64,000 nt of DNA from Cruorifilaria tuberocauda (lineage: Eukaryota; Nematoda; Chromadorea; Rhabditida; Onchocercidae), in NCBI GenBank assembly GCA_013365365.1, contig JABVXU010000017.1, positions 310,001 to 374,000 of the forward strand, in the 5' to 3' direction. Both the position numbers and the translations under genes were made by a program. Below are positions 54,001 to 55,051 of the stretch, one piece after another; position 1 is the stretch's first letter; the number at the start of each line of letters is the position of its first letter. Below the pieces are notes generated by a model that saw only the letters and a program-made list of their open reading frames with translations, had not been told where the DNA came from and did not search any database.

Positions 54001-55051
54001 AAATCGCTGATGAGATAGCCGAAGACAAGTCGATAATAATTATTGTTATCATTTTTGCAATCAACTTAAATAACTGAAACTGGTTTCCAAAATTCCTGCA
54101 AATCAAATATTCTCCTAAGAAATATAAAATATTCTCGAATTTGATTTTGAATTATTTTTTAGCTTTACCACCTCACAATCTTTACAAAACGAAACTTATC
54201 ATTTGATAAATAAAATAACTGATTAATAGGTTATTTAGGCAAAGAACATGTTTGTTAGCATATATTTCTTTGATATCATATTCAAATTCAAATCAACGCC
54301 AATAATCAATACTATAATCATAAATAGTAAGTCGATATAATTGTCGATGCCCTATGAGTTAATAAAAGATGCCAGAAAAGATTTTATAATCTTTAAATTT
54401 TGTTTTTAGATGAAAGCGTCTGCATGGGGACAGTTTGAAATAAACAAATCATTTTTCCATTTTATCAAATTGCACGGCAACAAGAGTGGCTTTTATTATC
54501 ATTTTTATTGAATTTGTTTCAGTTTACAAAGAGCTATCACCAAGTTGAAAAAGTTTAATTTTTCATAAAAATTTAGAAATAGTATATTTGCATTGTCAAT
54601 GACAAAAAATCAAAAGTTCCATCGATGGCTAAAAAACGGGCTTAAATTAAATAAATAAATATATTTTAGAATATCATTTTCTAATGAAAATAAATCAATA
54701 TTAGAATATGAAAATTGTAAAATGTACTTTAAATTTAAGCTTCAAAAAAGCCGCTAACCTACGCAATATATTCCGTTCCTTTTTAACATAGTGCAATTGA
54801 TCTCCATGATTAACAACATCAGCAGCAGAATTTGATAATTTCGCTCGAGATATCTTCTTTCCGGATTGTCCAGTAGTCCAGAAACGAATATTACTAGTGG
54901 AGAAAAAGAAATGTTTTTTGGTGCTGCTAATATGTGATTTTTGTGGTAACAAGTAATTGGGAATGAAAGTTTCTGGAGCGGAGGATGCTGATAAGGAAGA
55001 TATCCTTTCCGGTTGTGGTATGTTGTTATTGTATCGATGGTGGCTAGCCAT
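1..55051 (-). CDS. vab-10: vab-10 spectraplakin gene (multi-exon; 3' end outside window)
   Basis: Spectraplakins tie actin to intermediate filaments or microtubules; in worms vab-10 is needed for epidermal attachment structures and cell integrity (family knowledge). The sequence shows, in order, alternative N-termini, CH1, CH2, spectrin repeats of a plakin domain with an SH3 insert, a charged helix, then either a 1957-residue plakin-repeat exon with a stop (A type) or a spectrin-repeat rod (B type). Exon lengths and phases are mutually consistent across more than 45 junctions. The EF-hand and GAS2 modules expected at the B-type C-terminus are not in the window. Introns of 270-470 bases at 276-739, 1644-1994, 2739-3045, 4399-4822, 5031-5487, 5639-5909, 7179-7513, 21614-21940, 23499-23807 and 25674-26011 show nothing beyond splice sites, except the exon-like stretch at 25758-25912. 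Individual exons are listed separately. Orthology is inferred from domain order and recognisable MACF1/plectin-like motifs. Confidence 0.95.
180..275 (-). CDS. vab-10: vab-10 B-type rod exon 23
   Basis: 96 bases, phase 0. Encodes [20 protein letters not shown] then [12 protein letters not shown]. Acceptor AATTGTAG, donor AAG|GTTAAT. Confidence 0.87.
740..996 (-). CDS. vab-10: vab-10 B-type rod exon 22
   Basis: 257 bases, phase 1 in, phase 0 out. Encodes [40 protein letters not shown] and [20 protein letters not shown]. Acceptor AATTTTAG, donor GGA|GTAAGT. Confidence 0.9.
1148..1277 (-). CDS. vab-10: vab-10 B-type rod exon 21
   Basis: 130 bases, phase 0 in, phase 1 out. Encodes [20 protein letters not shown] then [20 protein letters not shown]. 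The acceptor is TTTTTTAAG; donor AAAA|GTAAGC. Confidence 0.87.
1431..1643 (-). CDS. vab-10: vab-10 B-type rod exon 20
   Basis: 213 bases, phase 0. Encodes [40 protein letters not shown] and [20 protein letters not shown]. Acceptor TTGTTTTAG, donor TCG|GTAGGA. Confidence 0.9.
1995..2220 (-). CDS. vab-10: vab-10 B-type rod exon 19
   Basis: 226 bases, phase 2 in, phase 0 out. Encodes [40 protein letters not shown] and [20 protein letters not shown]. Acceptor TTTTTTAG, donor AAG|GTTAGT. Confidence 0.9.
2522..2738 (-). CDS. vab-10: vab-10 B-type rod exon 18
   Basis: 217 bases, phase 1 in, phase 2 out. Encodes [40 protein letters not shown] and [32 protein letters not shown] is a spectrin-repeat A helix. 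Acceptor CCAATTATAG, donor AG|GTTTAT. Confidence 0.9.
3046..3305 (-). CDS. vab-10: vab-10 B-type rod exon 17
   Basis: 260 bases, phase 2 in, phase 1 out. Encodes [40 protein letters not shown] and [20 protein letters not shown]. The acceptor is ATTTTAAG; donor ATTG|GTAAGT. Confidence 0.88.
3518..3636 (-). CDS. vab-10: vab-10 B-type rod exon 16
   Basis: 119 bases, phase 0 in, phase 2 out. Encodes [20 protein letters not shown] then [30 protein letters not shown] is the canonical conserved-Trp helix of a spectrin repeat. Acceptor CTTTTTAG, donor AA|GTAAAA. Confidence 0.92.
3727..3843 (-). CDS. vab-10: vab-10 B-type rod exon 15
   Basis: 117 bases, phase 0. Encodes [20 protein letters not shown] then [19 protein letters not shown]. 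Acceptor GGTTTACAG, donor GAG|GTAAGT. Confidence 0.92.
3919..4028 (-). CDS. vab-10: vab-10 B-type rod exon 14
   Basis: 110 bases, phase 1 in, phase 0 out. Encodes [20 protein letters not shown] then [17 protein letters not shown]. The acceptor is ATTTGAAG, not CAG; donor GAG|GTATTT. Confidence 0.85.
4128..4398 (-). CDS. vab-10: vab-10 B-type rod exon 13
   Basis: 271 bases, phase 0 in, phase 1 out. Encodes [40 protein letters not shown] and [28 protein letters not shown] is a spectrin-repeat core. Acceptor TCTTATAG, donor GAAG|GTAAGA. Confidence 0.92.
4823..5030 (-). CDS. vab-10: vab-10 B-type rod exon 12
   Basis: 208 bases, phase 2 in, phase 0 out. Encodes [40 protein letters not shown] and [20 protein letters not shown]. 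Acceptor TCTTTTCAG, donor TTG|GTTAGT. Confidence 0.9.
5488..5638 (-). CDS. vab-10: vab-10 B-type rod exon 11
   Basis: 151 bases, phase 1 in, phase 2 out. Encodes [40 protein letters not shown] and [10 protein letters not shown]. Acceptor TGTTTGCAG, donor AG|GTTGTA. Confidence 0.88.
5910..6063 (-). CDS. vab-10: vab-10 B-type rod exon 10
   Basis: 154 bases, phase 0 in, phase 1 out. Encodes [40 protein letters not shown] and [11 protein letters not shown]. Acceptor TTCATTATAG, donor CGAA|GTAATC. Confidence 0.88.
6290..6544 (-). CDS. vab-10: vab-10 B-type rod exon 9
   Basis: 255 bases, phase 0. Encodes [40 protein letters not shown] and [20 protein letters not shown]. Donor AAT|GTTCGT is weak but is the site whose phase fits the next exon. 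Acceptor TATTTATAG. Confidence 0.86.
6689..6868 (-). CDS. vab-10: vab-10 B-type rod exon 8
   Basis: 180 bases, phase 0. Encodes [40 protein letters not shown] and [20 protein letters not shown]. Acceptor TTATTTTAG, donor AAA|GTGCAT. Confidence 0.9.
7001..7178 (-). CDS. vab-10: vab-10 B-type rod exon 7
   Basis: 178 bases, phase 2 in, phase 0 out. Encodes [40 protein letters not shown] and [20 protein letters not shown], with the Trp-centred helices of a spectrin repeat (DSWRSKL, MSWLADE). Acceptor ACTTTTAG. Confidence 0.92.
7514..7678 (-). CDS. vab-10: vab-10 B-type rod exon 6
   Basis: 165 bases, phase 2 in and out. Encodes [40 protein letters not shown] and [15 protein letters not shown]. 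Acceptor ATTGTTCAG, donor AG|GTCTAC. Confidence 0.88.
7679..8909 (-). other. vab-10 intron with a degenerate tRNA-like segment
   Basis: A 1.2 kb intron between rod exons 6 and 5. It contains a locally GC-richer patch at about 8050-8160 with a tRNA-like T-arm and A-box (listed separately). Otherwise I see nothing. Confidence 0.6.
8071..8142 (-). repeat. degenerate tRNA-like sequence (tRNA pseudogene or tRNA-derived repeat)
   Basis: On the minus strand, 8135-8116 begins TAGCGCATTGATTAGC with GCGC repeated as a possible D-stem. 8095-8079 forms a 5-bp T-stem (ATGAG/TTCGT, two wobbles) around the loop TTCGAAT. The acceptor and anticodon stems do not pair, so a working tRNA is unlikely. Confidence 0.4.
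8910..9109 (-). CDS. vab-10: vab-10 B-type rod exon 5
   Basis: 200 bases, phase 0 in, phase 2 out. Encodes [40 protein letters not shown] and [20 protein letters not shown]. Acceptor TTTTTGTAG, donor TT|GTAAGT. Confidence 0.9.
9242..9418 (-). CDS. vab-10: vab-10 B-type rod exon 4
   Basis: 177 bases, phase 0. Encodes [40 protein letters not shown] and [19 protein letters not shown]. Acceptor ATGTTTAG, donor CAG|GTAAGT. Confidence 0.9.
9564..9714 (-). CDS. vab-10: vab-10 B-type rod exon 3
   Basis: 151 bases, phase 2 in, phase 0 out. Encodes [40 protein letters not shown] and [11 protein letters not shown]. Acceptor CTTATTAAG, donor AAA|GTAAGT. Confidence 0.86.
9914..10101 (-). CDS. vab-10: vab-10 B-type rod exon 2
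   Basis: 188 bases, phase 0 in, phase 2 out. Encodes [40 protein letters not shown] and [16 protein letters not shown], spectrin-repeat helices. The acceptor is TTTTTTAAG, not CAG. Confidence 0.88.
10290..10436 (-). CDS. vab-10: vab-10 B-type rod exon 1
   Basis: 147 bases, phase 0. Encodes [20 protein letters not shown] then [20 protein letters not shown] and ASSAFNRMQ. It is the first rod exon after the plakin-repeat exon; phase 0 lets it join the charged helix exon directly. Acceptor TTTCCAG, donor CAG|GTTTCT. Confidence 0.88.
10437..12916 (-). other. 3' UTR of the A-type transcript and B-type intron
   Basis: About 2.5 kb between the stop of the plakin-repeat exon and the first rod exon. 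For the A isoform the right part is the 3' UTR; for B it is intron. It is AT-rich with no convincing exon. Confidence 0.65.
12727..12732 (-). terminator. vab-10: candidate poly(A) signal AATAAA for the A-type transcript
   Basis: AATAAA on the minus strand about 185 bases after the stop codon of the plakin-repeat exon. Such hexamers are common by chance in AT-rich DNA, so this is only the best-placed candidate. Confidence 0.35.
12917..18790 (-). CDS. vab-10: vab-10 giant plakin-repeat exon (VAB-10A-type C-terminus)
   Basis: One uninterrupted 5874-base exon of 1957 codons plus TAA. After an acidic lead (residues 1-50) it holds dozens of plectin/plakin repeats of about 38 residues, with signatures such as [34 protein letters not shown] and [19 protein letters not shown]. 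They are broken by linkers near residues 585-610 and 660-720 (basic and Thr-rich) and near 1100-1250. The C-terminus is Ser/Thr-rich ([17 protein letters not shown]). Plakin repeats in desmoplakin and plectin bind intermediate filaments, and the worm A isoform is tied to epidermal attachment structures. The exon starts exactly at TTTTCAG|ATGATG, phase 0. A possible poly(A) signal lies at 12727-12732. Confidence 0.96.
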   Translation of the reverse strand: MMPSLSHGMQQAIVSEGGELEEFEESQDVPERATIAEHEDEMQMYQEETITKTQFYEMEGILHKQTGEILTFVEAVRQGLLDLHSGGGEFYDIISGARISLEKAAELGYIDGGFHEVLNTHYGVRHPETGESLSLLEAIQIGLYDPDIRQLRDIETGDILPMYDCISRGIISLDTQHRLVKMGVLKLPPLSLESAIEQGVVNKETGHFTGKYTRETMPLKDALYNGYVQIGGCRPHTMIAITLSDCLETGLIDGYAGEFIDKHSGEKIALREAVSKQCALLNLHVPEIVKTDENRRITLGEAIVRNAVNTRQGNFNDLLKSQTLTLQEAFSKDFIQKPLTLTEISQKDLIDSTNKFIDGGTKGRFTLLEAIAVGLLDPDIRHIVDPDEKDVVSIAEALERGLLESDGRIMLQKQQKTFSINEAVSDGLLIKRVRHSIFNVKGIKNTKTKENLSFNEAVECGVIILQAERIVDLTTNESFLITDCADKDLLDPMLFELLTTSLGIINGPRQDMTVIRAVARGFIDPQKGVYVDKRMSRELSPKQAYDDGLLTLKGALQLSAMLDIHPSLVTPVKKIDHKKRIRRPGQREGATTDEVKVTLAEAMRQGLVDSRTHRFRQGDTEMSFEEALNQGLIHPSDEWIVPSKIGAGPTVEEKITESVTETAQQLAPKFYPDKNIEETVTTVKKVRKTETTALGGPGGVSVYRAVTGSKDSFEIPADGYHILEAERKDYVNLKVGIVTLPNLNRSLTLQEAFQLGVLDSRSVTVVEPSTGSHIPVIEAMNKKIIDKNGFMERNGQMVNFEMLINNRIVLVEAEVPAGIGSSSKKVIQFSPGSEAVISFRPIGIPVVEETEQSWTFDSGRGELVDLVTGERLTLDAALAFGKINRKDLRVFDTLTAREMSFEEAEKWGVIDEKDRYYLDKRENKRYSLTQAALQHRVFPTGGVPENASDAIHTTYKIQKRSELSKKEALFGGSVEYTEQTLINALDSDWYNAQSGMFTDPQTQKRMSLKESIIKGLFSPYDTTVLDKRQMRELSLLEAIDENIINDREGTVLDTETGKFIDLKTARLQGLLKSLPRSLGRALVSGKLDSSTGQLSTRDEVNVKVEDATATKLIDSQSIVFHDPITGEELPCNEAVEKKIIDPVKGIICTKNMTEIMAFPQALTSGVLIGSGSRAFISQKPQSKRLVERKLELTPYVTEPIEKSTDAIMEQRNLGAGRQEMVDLGGGKQVMVKVIRGEGGVEKGEYVDPSSGMKFTIQLHGDPYMTEAKTVVKSTAQMQSIQLEPHAEFVGIDKIRDKRNGRVMSLQDAQRIGIARIDKKGKQMTKTYSVFRSNIQNAVTRGVVDARDEKLSLEDAVRAKLIDLQSLTYLNPKTGDALTLAQAANMGLVDVTLSETLPKGVSHPVNGERISVRRAIELGIINPRTGEVKNPFTNEKLAWLDIMKPVYTSLTMEGVYDPTKGYGVPVLTALTEGLIDANTGQYSNIITKEVITLKDASNKGLIDAETFKAITEPFLLDYRTKRKLNLIEAVQNKLVDPRNKTIQFDEQIIVPVSRATAEGKIPLFIGEKLKRIDKMTFAEALSKGMIDVAQNRFTDSDSGRQMSINQAIEEGYIDTGNVEAQEDSNERNLANILSTEEFDEISGRVRDKKSGLYLTFKSAVDRDIIDGDSLLHDLESSHTMTVKEALNQGLIDSDGRYIHRRTGVKITLKDAVAKGLIALIASPMQAAQSVTEAVKLRDAEGYRFKLESVDERKIGSETPRYREEIVIGKLSSPHRSEPGFSRRVRSSSEASRGSRGKSLIDDPQAMADLQHEFLDNLRRCGFDVEEKVIEHPESNARVSIREAAESGLLDVITGDIVHPASGRRYSIPRALHMKMMTPDAAKRMMETLNICIEDSGQIPLIESVNVSPSESGVKVYTKTVSWRGQPSELRQTTTTDPLAPYTTYTSSTSSTTMRTSPY
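19041..19493 (-). CDS. vab-10: vab-10 charged coiled-coil exon shared before the A/B fork
   Basis: 453 bases, phase 0. Encodes 151 residues made almost wholly of Arg, Glu, Lys, Ala and Asp in repeats such as [20 protein letters not shown] and [20 protein letters not shown], a single alpha-helix or coiled-coil rod with no hydrophobic core repeat obvious. Ends LREKEQQPK at donor AAA|GTAGGC. Phase 0 allows splicing either to the plakin-repeat exon at 18790 or, skipping it, to the rod exon at 10436. Plectin and related plakins have a comparable rod next to the plakin domain. Confidence 0.9.
19494..21007 (-). other. vab-10 intron before the charged-helix exon
   Basis: A 1.5 kb intron. A short CTG run occurs near 20381-20395. 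I see no coding exon or structured element. Confidence 0.6.
21008..21235 (-). CDS. vab-10: vab-10 exon, end of the plakin domain
   Basis: 228 bases, phase 0. Encodes [40 protein letters not shown] and [20 protein letters not shown]. The last helix runs straight into the charged helix of the next exon. Acceptor ATTTTCAG, donor CAA|GTCAGT. Confidence 0.92.
21469..21613 (-). CDS. vab-10: vab-10 plakin-domain exon
   Basis: 145 bases, phase 2 in, phase 0 out. Encodes [40 protein letters not shown] and GKFICEAK, a helix pair of a spectrin repeat. Acceptor AATTTATAG, donor AAG|GTATTT. Confidence 0.9.
21941..22126 (-). CDS. vab-10: vab-10 plakin-domain exon ending at a GC donor
   Basis: 186 bases. 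Encodes [40 protein letters not shown] and [19 protein letters not shown], a spectrin-repeat segment with the typical TVRWENV core. No GT donor gives the phase that the next exon needs. AATAG|GCATAT does, so a GC-AG intron is inferred. Acceptor TATTTACAG. Confidence 0.82.
22347..22549 (-). CDS. vab-10: vab-10 plakin-domain exon
   Basis: 203 bases, phase 0 in, phase 2 out. Encodes [40 protein letters not shown] and [20 protein letters not shown]. Helical, with a Gln run. Acceptor TTTTTATAG, donor CCAAA|GTAAAT. Confidence 0.9.
22550..23246 (-). other. vab-10 intron, nothing recognised
   Basis: About 700 bases of AT-rich intron between two plakin-domain exons. No exon or repeat noticed. Confidence 0.6.
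23247..23498 (-). CDS. vab-10: vab-10 plakin-domain exon
   Basis: 252 bases, phase 0. Encodes [40 protein letters not shown] and [19 protein letters not shown], with the aromatic [12 protein letters not shown] core of a spectrin repeat. Acceptor CACTTCAG, donor GAG|GTAATT. Confidence 0.94.
23808..23902 (-). CDS. vab-10: vab-10 plakin-domain exon
   Basis: 95 bases, phase 1 in, phase 0 out. Encodes [20 protein letters not shown] then [12 protein letters not shown], a short helical exon. Acceptor ATATTCCAG, donor CAG|GTATTT. Confidence 0.9.
24024..24220 (-). CDS. vab-10: vab-10 plakin-domain exon after SH3
   Basis: 197 bases, phase 2 in, phase 1 out. Encodes [40 protein letters not shown] and [20 protein letters not shown], a spectrin-repeat segment following the SH3 insert. 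Donor AAGG|GTCACA is weak; the phase with the next exon supports it. Confidence 0.9.
24420..24654 (-). CDS. vab-10: vab-10 plakin-domain exon, end of SH3 domain
   Basis: 235 bases, phase 1 in, phase 2 out. Encodes [20 protein letters not shown] then [20 protein letters not shown], matching MACF1 DECVLEDNS and PTGNEAMVPSVCFLIPPP. The final SH3 strand is followed by the next spectrin repeat ([20 protein letters not shown]). Acceptor TGTTTAG. Confidence 0.94.
24926..25211 (-). CDS. vab-10: vab-10 plakin-domain exon, start of SH3 domain
   Basis: 286 bases, phase 0 in, phase 1 out. A spectrin-repeat helix ([20 protein letters not shown]) leads into [20 protein letters not shown], the first strands of the SH3 domain buried in plakin domains. 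Acceptor TTTTGCAG, donor G|GTGAGA. Confidence 0.94.
25476..25673 (-). CDS. vab-10: vab-10 plakin-domain exon
   Basis: 198 bases, phase 0. Encodes [40 protein letters not shown] and [20 protein letters not shown], matching the plakin-domain pattern RELELKEKKIKEL, HPARPTVE and WSWMLQLCCCIEAHL. Acceptor ATTTTAG, donor TCG|GTATAA. Confidence 0.95.
26012..26257 (-). CDS. vab-10: vab-10 plakin-domain exon with WINEREDIE motif
   Basis: 246 bases, phase 0. Encodes [40 protein letters not shown] and [20 protein letters not shown]. This closely parallels the MACF1 stretch LEIEYQRLLDISTSRMNDLQTL and LMWLNEKEEEEVNFDWSD. Donor CAG|GTATTT. Confidence 0.95.
26258..27469 (-). other. vab-10 intron, nothing recognised
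   Basis: A 1.2 kb intron in the plakin domain. The flanking exons join in phase 0. No credible exon or repeat. Confidence 0.6.
27470..27598 (-). CDS. vab-10: vab-10 plakin-domain exon
   Basis: 129 bases, phase 0. Encodes [20 protein letters not shown] then [20 protein letters not shown] and ARQ, a spectrin-repeat helix typical of the plakin domain. Acceptor TGTTTCAG, donor CAG|GTCATT. Confidence 0.92.
27784..27964 (-). CDS. vab-10: vab-10 plakin-domain exon
   Basis: 181 bases, phase 2 in, phase 0 out. Encodes [40 protein letters not shown] and [13 protein letters not shown], an amphipathic spectrin-repeat helix pair. Acceptor TTCCCATAG, donor TTG|GTAAGT. Confidence 0.92.
28299..28449 (-). 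CDS. vab-10: vab-10 plakin-domain exon
   Basis: 151 bases, phase 1 in, phase 2 out (donor CA|GTATGT). Encodes [20 protein letters not shown] then [20 protein letters not shown] and HPESNDYYQ, a helical spectrin-repeat segment. Acceptor TATTGCAG. Confidence 0.88.
28622..28649. repeat. short perfect inverted repeat beside a splice donor
   Basis: Arms TTTCAAACAAA and TTTGTTTGAAA (11 bp) with a 6-base spacer, starting five bases into the intron after the donor of exon 28656-28758. It could form a small hairpin near the 5' splice site. Confidence 0.7.
28656..28758 (-). CDS. vab-10: vab-10 plakin-domain exon (spectrin repeat helix)
   Basis: 103 bases, phase 0 in, phase 1 out. Encodes [20 protein letters not shown] then [14 protein letters not shown], comparable to the IANRVQRDSVSCEDKL helix of MACF1. 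Of two possible donors, A|GTTGGT (exon end 28656) is preferred because only phase 1 keeps the next exon open. Confidence 0.85.
28759..29916 (-). other. vab-10 intron, nothing recognised
   Basis: 1.16 kb between plakin-domain exons that join in phase 0 and match MACF1 without a gap. No exon is needed or seen. Confidence 0.6.
29917..30264 (-). CDS. vab-10: vab-10 plakin-domain exon, first spectrin repeat
   Basis: 348 bases, phase 0. Encodes 116 residues beginning [20 protein letters not shown], with [20 protein letters not shown] and [14 protein letters not shown]. This is the pattern of the first plakin-domain spectrin repeat (MACF1 LLVWMREAVQLLSERCFPSTLIELK). Acceptor TGTTCAG, donor CAG|GTATTT. 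Confidence 0.93.
30265..31724 (-). other. vab-10 intron between CH2 and the plakin domain
   Basis: 1.46 kb of AT-rich sequence. No exon, repeat or structured element recognised. Confidence 0.6.
31725..31913 (-). CDS. vab-10: vab-10 CH2 exon b
   Basis: 189 bases, phase 0. Encodes the second half of CH2: [20 protein letters not shown], then [20 protein letters not shown] and [10 protein letters not shown]. It matches the MACF1 motif [29 protein letters not shown]. Acceptor TTTCAG, donor AAA|GTCAGT. Confidence 0.95.
32067..32114 (-). CDS. vab-10: candidate 48-nt cassette exon inside CH2
   Basis: A 48-base open segment flanked by TTAAAATAG and GAG|GTAAAT, phase 0 on both sides, encoding [16 protein letters not shown]. 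The flanking exons also join in phase 0 without it, and the skipped form matches the usual CH2 length. If real, it inserts 16 mostly acidic residues after RPNLIQWSK in the actin-binding domain. Confidence 0.5.
32221..32406 (-). CDS. vab-10: vab-10 CH2 exon a
   Basis: 186 bases, phase 0. Encodes [20 protein letters not shown], then [20 protein letters not shown] and [18 protein letters not shown]. This is the first half of the second calponin-homology domain (MACF1 [32 protein letters not shown]). Acceptor TTTTTTTCAG, donor AAA|GTATGT. Confidence 0.95.
32407..33515 (-). other. vab-10 intron with a tandem duplication
   Basis: 1.1 kb between CH2 and the optional exon at 33516. It holds the 43-bp two-copy duplication at 32719-32803. 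Confidence 0.6.
32719..32803. repeat. two-copy 43-bp tandem duplication
   Basis: Units starting at 32719 (CGTAACGTTAATAAAAATG) and 32762 (CGTAATGTTAACAAAAATG) share the following 20 bases TAATGGAATGTTGGATGAAA. Only a few substitutions separate the copies, so the duplication looks recent. Confidence 0.85.
33516..33872 (-). CDS. vab-10: vab-10 optional exon before CH2, probably an alternative first exon
   Basis: From ATG 33872-33870 the frame stays open for 119 codons ([20 protein letters not shown] onward), Ser/Gly-rich with a basic end ([14 protein letters not shown]). It then reaches donor AGA|GTTGGT in phase 0, which joins in frame to the first CH2 exon. No strong acceptor precedes it; an in-frame TTCCAAG|AAG at Lys-10 could make it internal instead. 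As a first exon it would yield a protein lacking CH1, as in the CH2-only isoforms of mammalian dystonin. The function of the segment is unknown. Confidence 0.6.
33873..36422 (-). other. intron or upstream region of the CH2-proximal alternative exon
   Basis: 2.5 kb. Directly upstream of the exon at 33872 lies a cluster of simple repeats: TG-rich near 34107-34143, a CTA/CCA run near 34240-34268, and CA-rich near 34519-34541. A CT run is at 35813-35829. A promoter role for this region is inference. Confidence 0.5.
35813..35829. repeat. (CT)n microsatellite
   Basis: An uninterrupted CT run in the intron between CH1 and CH2. Confidence 0.85.
36423..36560 (-). CDS. vab-10: vab-10 CH1 exon d (end of CH1)
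   Basis: 138 bases, phase 0. Encodes [20 protein letters not shown] then [11 protein letters not shown], the closing helix of CH1 (MACF1 [15 protein letters not shown]), followed by a linker [15 protein letters not shown]. Acceptor AATTTCAG, donor CAG|GTTCGT. Confidence 0.94.
36839..36916 (-). CDS. vab-10: vab-10 CH1 exon c
   Basis: 78 bases, phase 0. Encodes [20 protein letters not shown] then FLKKKN, the CH1 segment equivalent to RMRFHRLQNVQIALDFLKQR of MACF1. Acceptor CTTTTCAG, donor AAT|GTTAGT. Confidence 0.94.
36917..38370 (-). other. vab-10 intron within CH1
   Basis: 1.45 kb. Contains a short AACGATTAAAC-type direct repeat near 37075-37113. Otherwise AT-rich with no exon. Confidence 0.6.
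38371..38460 (-). CDS. vab-10: vab-10 CH1 exon b
   Basis: 90 bases, phase 0 on both sides. Encodes [20 protein letters not shown] then [10 protein letters not shown], matching the MACF1 stretch around DLRDGHNLISLLEVLSG in CH1. Acceptor TTTTCTACAG, donor TTG|GTATGT. Confidence 0.94.
38982..39043 (-). CDS. vab-10: vab-10 CH1 exon a (start of actin-binding domain)
   Basis: 62 bases, phase 1 in, phase 0 out. Reads (D)[20 protein letters not shown], the plakin/spectraplakin signature at the start of the first calponin-homology domain ([19 protein letters not shown] in MACF1 and plectin). Acceptor TTTTTAG, donor AAG|GTTAAT. This is the common acceptor for the alternative N-termini. Confidence 0.95.
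39044..42157 (-). other. vab-10 intron upstream of CH1
   Basis: 3.1 kb between the common CH1 acceptor and the short alternative first exon. It contains one arm of a 73-bp inverted repeat (41426-41498). A splice-flanked 60-base segment at 40854-40913 was rejected as a coding exon. Confidence 0.55.
41426..41498 (+). repeat. 73-bp inverted repeat, left copy
   Basis: Matches the reverse complement of 44000-44072 at 69 of 73 positions. Includes CTTAGTCTAT and TGTAGCCATCAATGATTTTG. The two copies lie 2.5 kb apart and enclose an alternative first exon of vab-10. Identity as a transposon end is unproven. Confidence 0.85.
42158..42287 (-). CDS. vab-10: vab-10 alternative first exon, short N-terminus
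   Basis: ATG 42287-42285 opens 43 codons, [20 protein letters not shown] through ENNLEKYK, then donor AAAG|GTAAGT in phase 1. The phase and last base match the 49452 exon, so splicing to the CH1 exon gives [13 protein letters not shown]. It is Ser/Tyr/Glu-rich with no domain. The acceptor just before the ATG (ATCAAG|GATG) is weak, so a true promoter-driven first exon is also possible. It lies between two inverted 73-bp repeats. Confidence 0.7.
43250..43500. promoter_or_regulatory. candidate promoter or enhancer patch upstream of the short first exon
   Basis: Composition shifts sharply toward G+C and CpG here (ACCCGAACCGATCCAGCCG; TTGCGCAGCGCATATGCG), with a (GA)n run at 43363-43382, about 1 kb upstream of the alternative first exon at 42287. 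A regulatory role is inferred only from composition and position. Confidence 0.35.
44000..44072 (-). repeat. 73-bp inverted repeat, right copy
   Basis: The inverted partner of 41426-41498, with four mismatches. No convincing target-site duplication is visible outside the pair. Confidence 0.85.
44484..44527. repeat. GC-rich perfect 15-bp inverted repeat (hairpin)
   Basis: CCCGTGCATGACGGG and its exact reverse complement CCCGTCATGCACGGG are separated by 14 bases, in very AT-rich surroundings. It can form a strong stem. Both arms are followed by GATGT or ATGT. Confidence 0.9.
49452..49669 (-). CDS. vab-10: vab-10 N-terminal exon, internal or alternative first exon
   Basis: 218 bases after TATATTTCAG. 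It reads on from the exon at 51755-51907, and it also carries an early ATG (49662-49660, seven bases after the acceptor), so a spliced leader could make it a first exon. It encodes [20 protein letters not shown] and ends [18 protein letters not shown]. That ending resembles the MACF1 segment DPAERAVVRVADERD just before CH1. The donor GGAG|GTTGGC leaves phase 1; joined to the CH1 exon at 39043 it gives [12 protein letters not shown]. Confidence 0.82.
49670..51754 (-). other. vab-10 intron, nothing recognised
   Basis: 2.1 kb. A short CATATTGTATA direct repeat occurs three times at about 50983-51040. No exon seen. Confidence 0.6.
51755..51907 (-). CDS. vab-10: vab-10 exon 2 of the long N-terminal isoform
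   Basis: 153 bases between TTTAG acceptor and GTATCT donor. With the phase-2 end of the previous exon it reads [20 protein letters not shown] and onward through a Gln/Arg-rich run ([14 protein letters not shown]). It ends in phase 2 (AA), completed in frame by the exon at 49669. Only this frame is open. It has no known domain. Confidence 0.7.
51908..54758 (-). other. vab-10 intron with a perfect palindrome
   Basis: 2.85 kb. Contains the 34-bp perfect inverted repeat at 52041-52110 and a short AACAAATATTTTTTG duplication near 53063-53090. Otherwise nothing recognised. Confidence 0.6.
52041..52110. repeat. perfect 34-bp inverted repeat with a 2-base spacer
   Basis: The left arm runs AATCAAGTGCCTTAATGATA and on to 52074; the right arm (52077-52110) is its exact reverse complement. 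The near-zero spacer means it can extrude as a cruciform or fold as a long RNA hairpin. Confidence 0.95.
54759..55051 (-). CDS. vab-10: vab-10 first exon, long N-terminal isoform
   Basis: Starts at ATG 55051-55049 and encodes 97 residues beginning [20 protein letters not shown], rich in Ser and Asn at first and ending in the basic run [10 protein letters not shown]. The donor CGTAG|GTTAGC leaves phase 2, which joins in frame to the exon at 51755-51907. A second overlapping donor four bases upstream (C|GTAGGT at 54763) would leave phase 1. No clear trans-splice acceptor precedes the ATG, so the mRNA start is unknown. The region has no recognisable domain; an N-terminal targeting tail is the usual role of such plakin exons. 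Confidence 0.75.

Noticed and set aside
42288..55000. Possible endosymbiont or retroelement insertion in the long introns
   Set aside because: No reverse transcriptase, transposase or bacterial-like coding stretch could be recognised on either strand.
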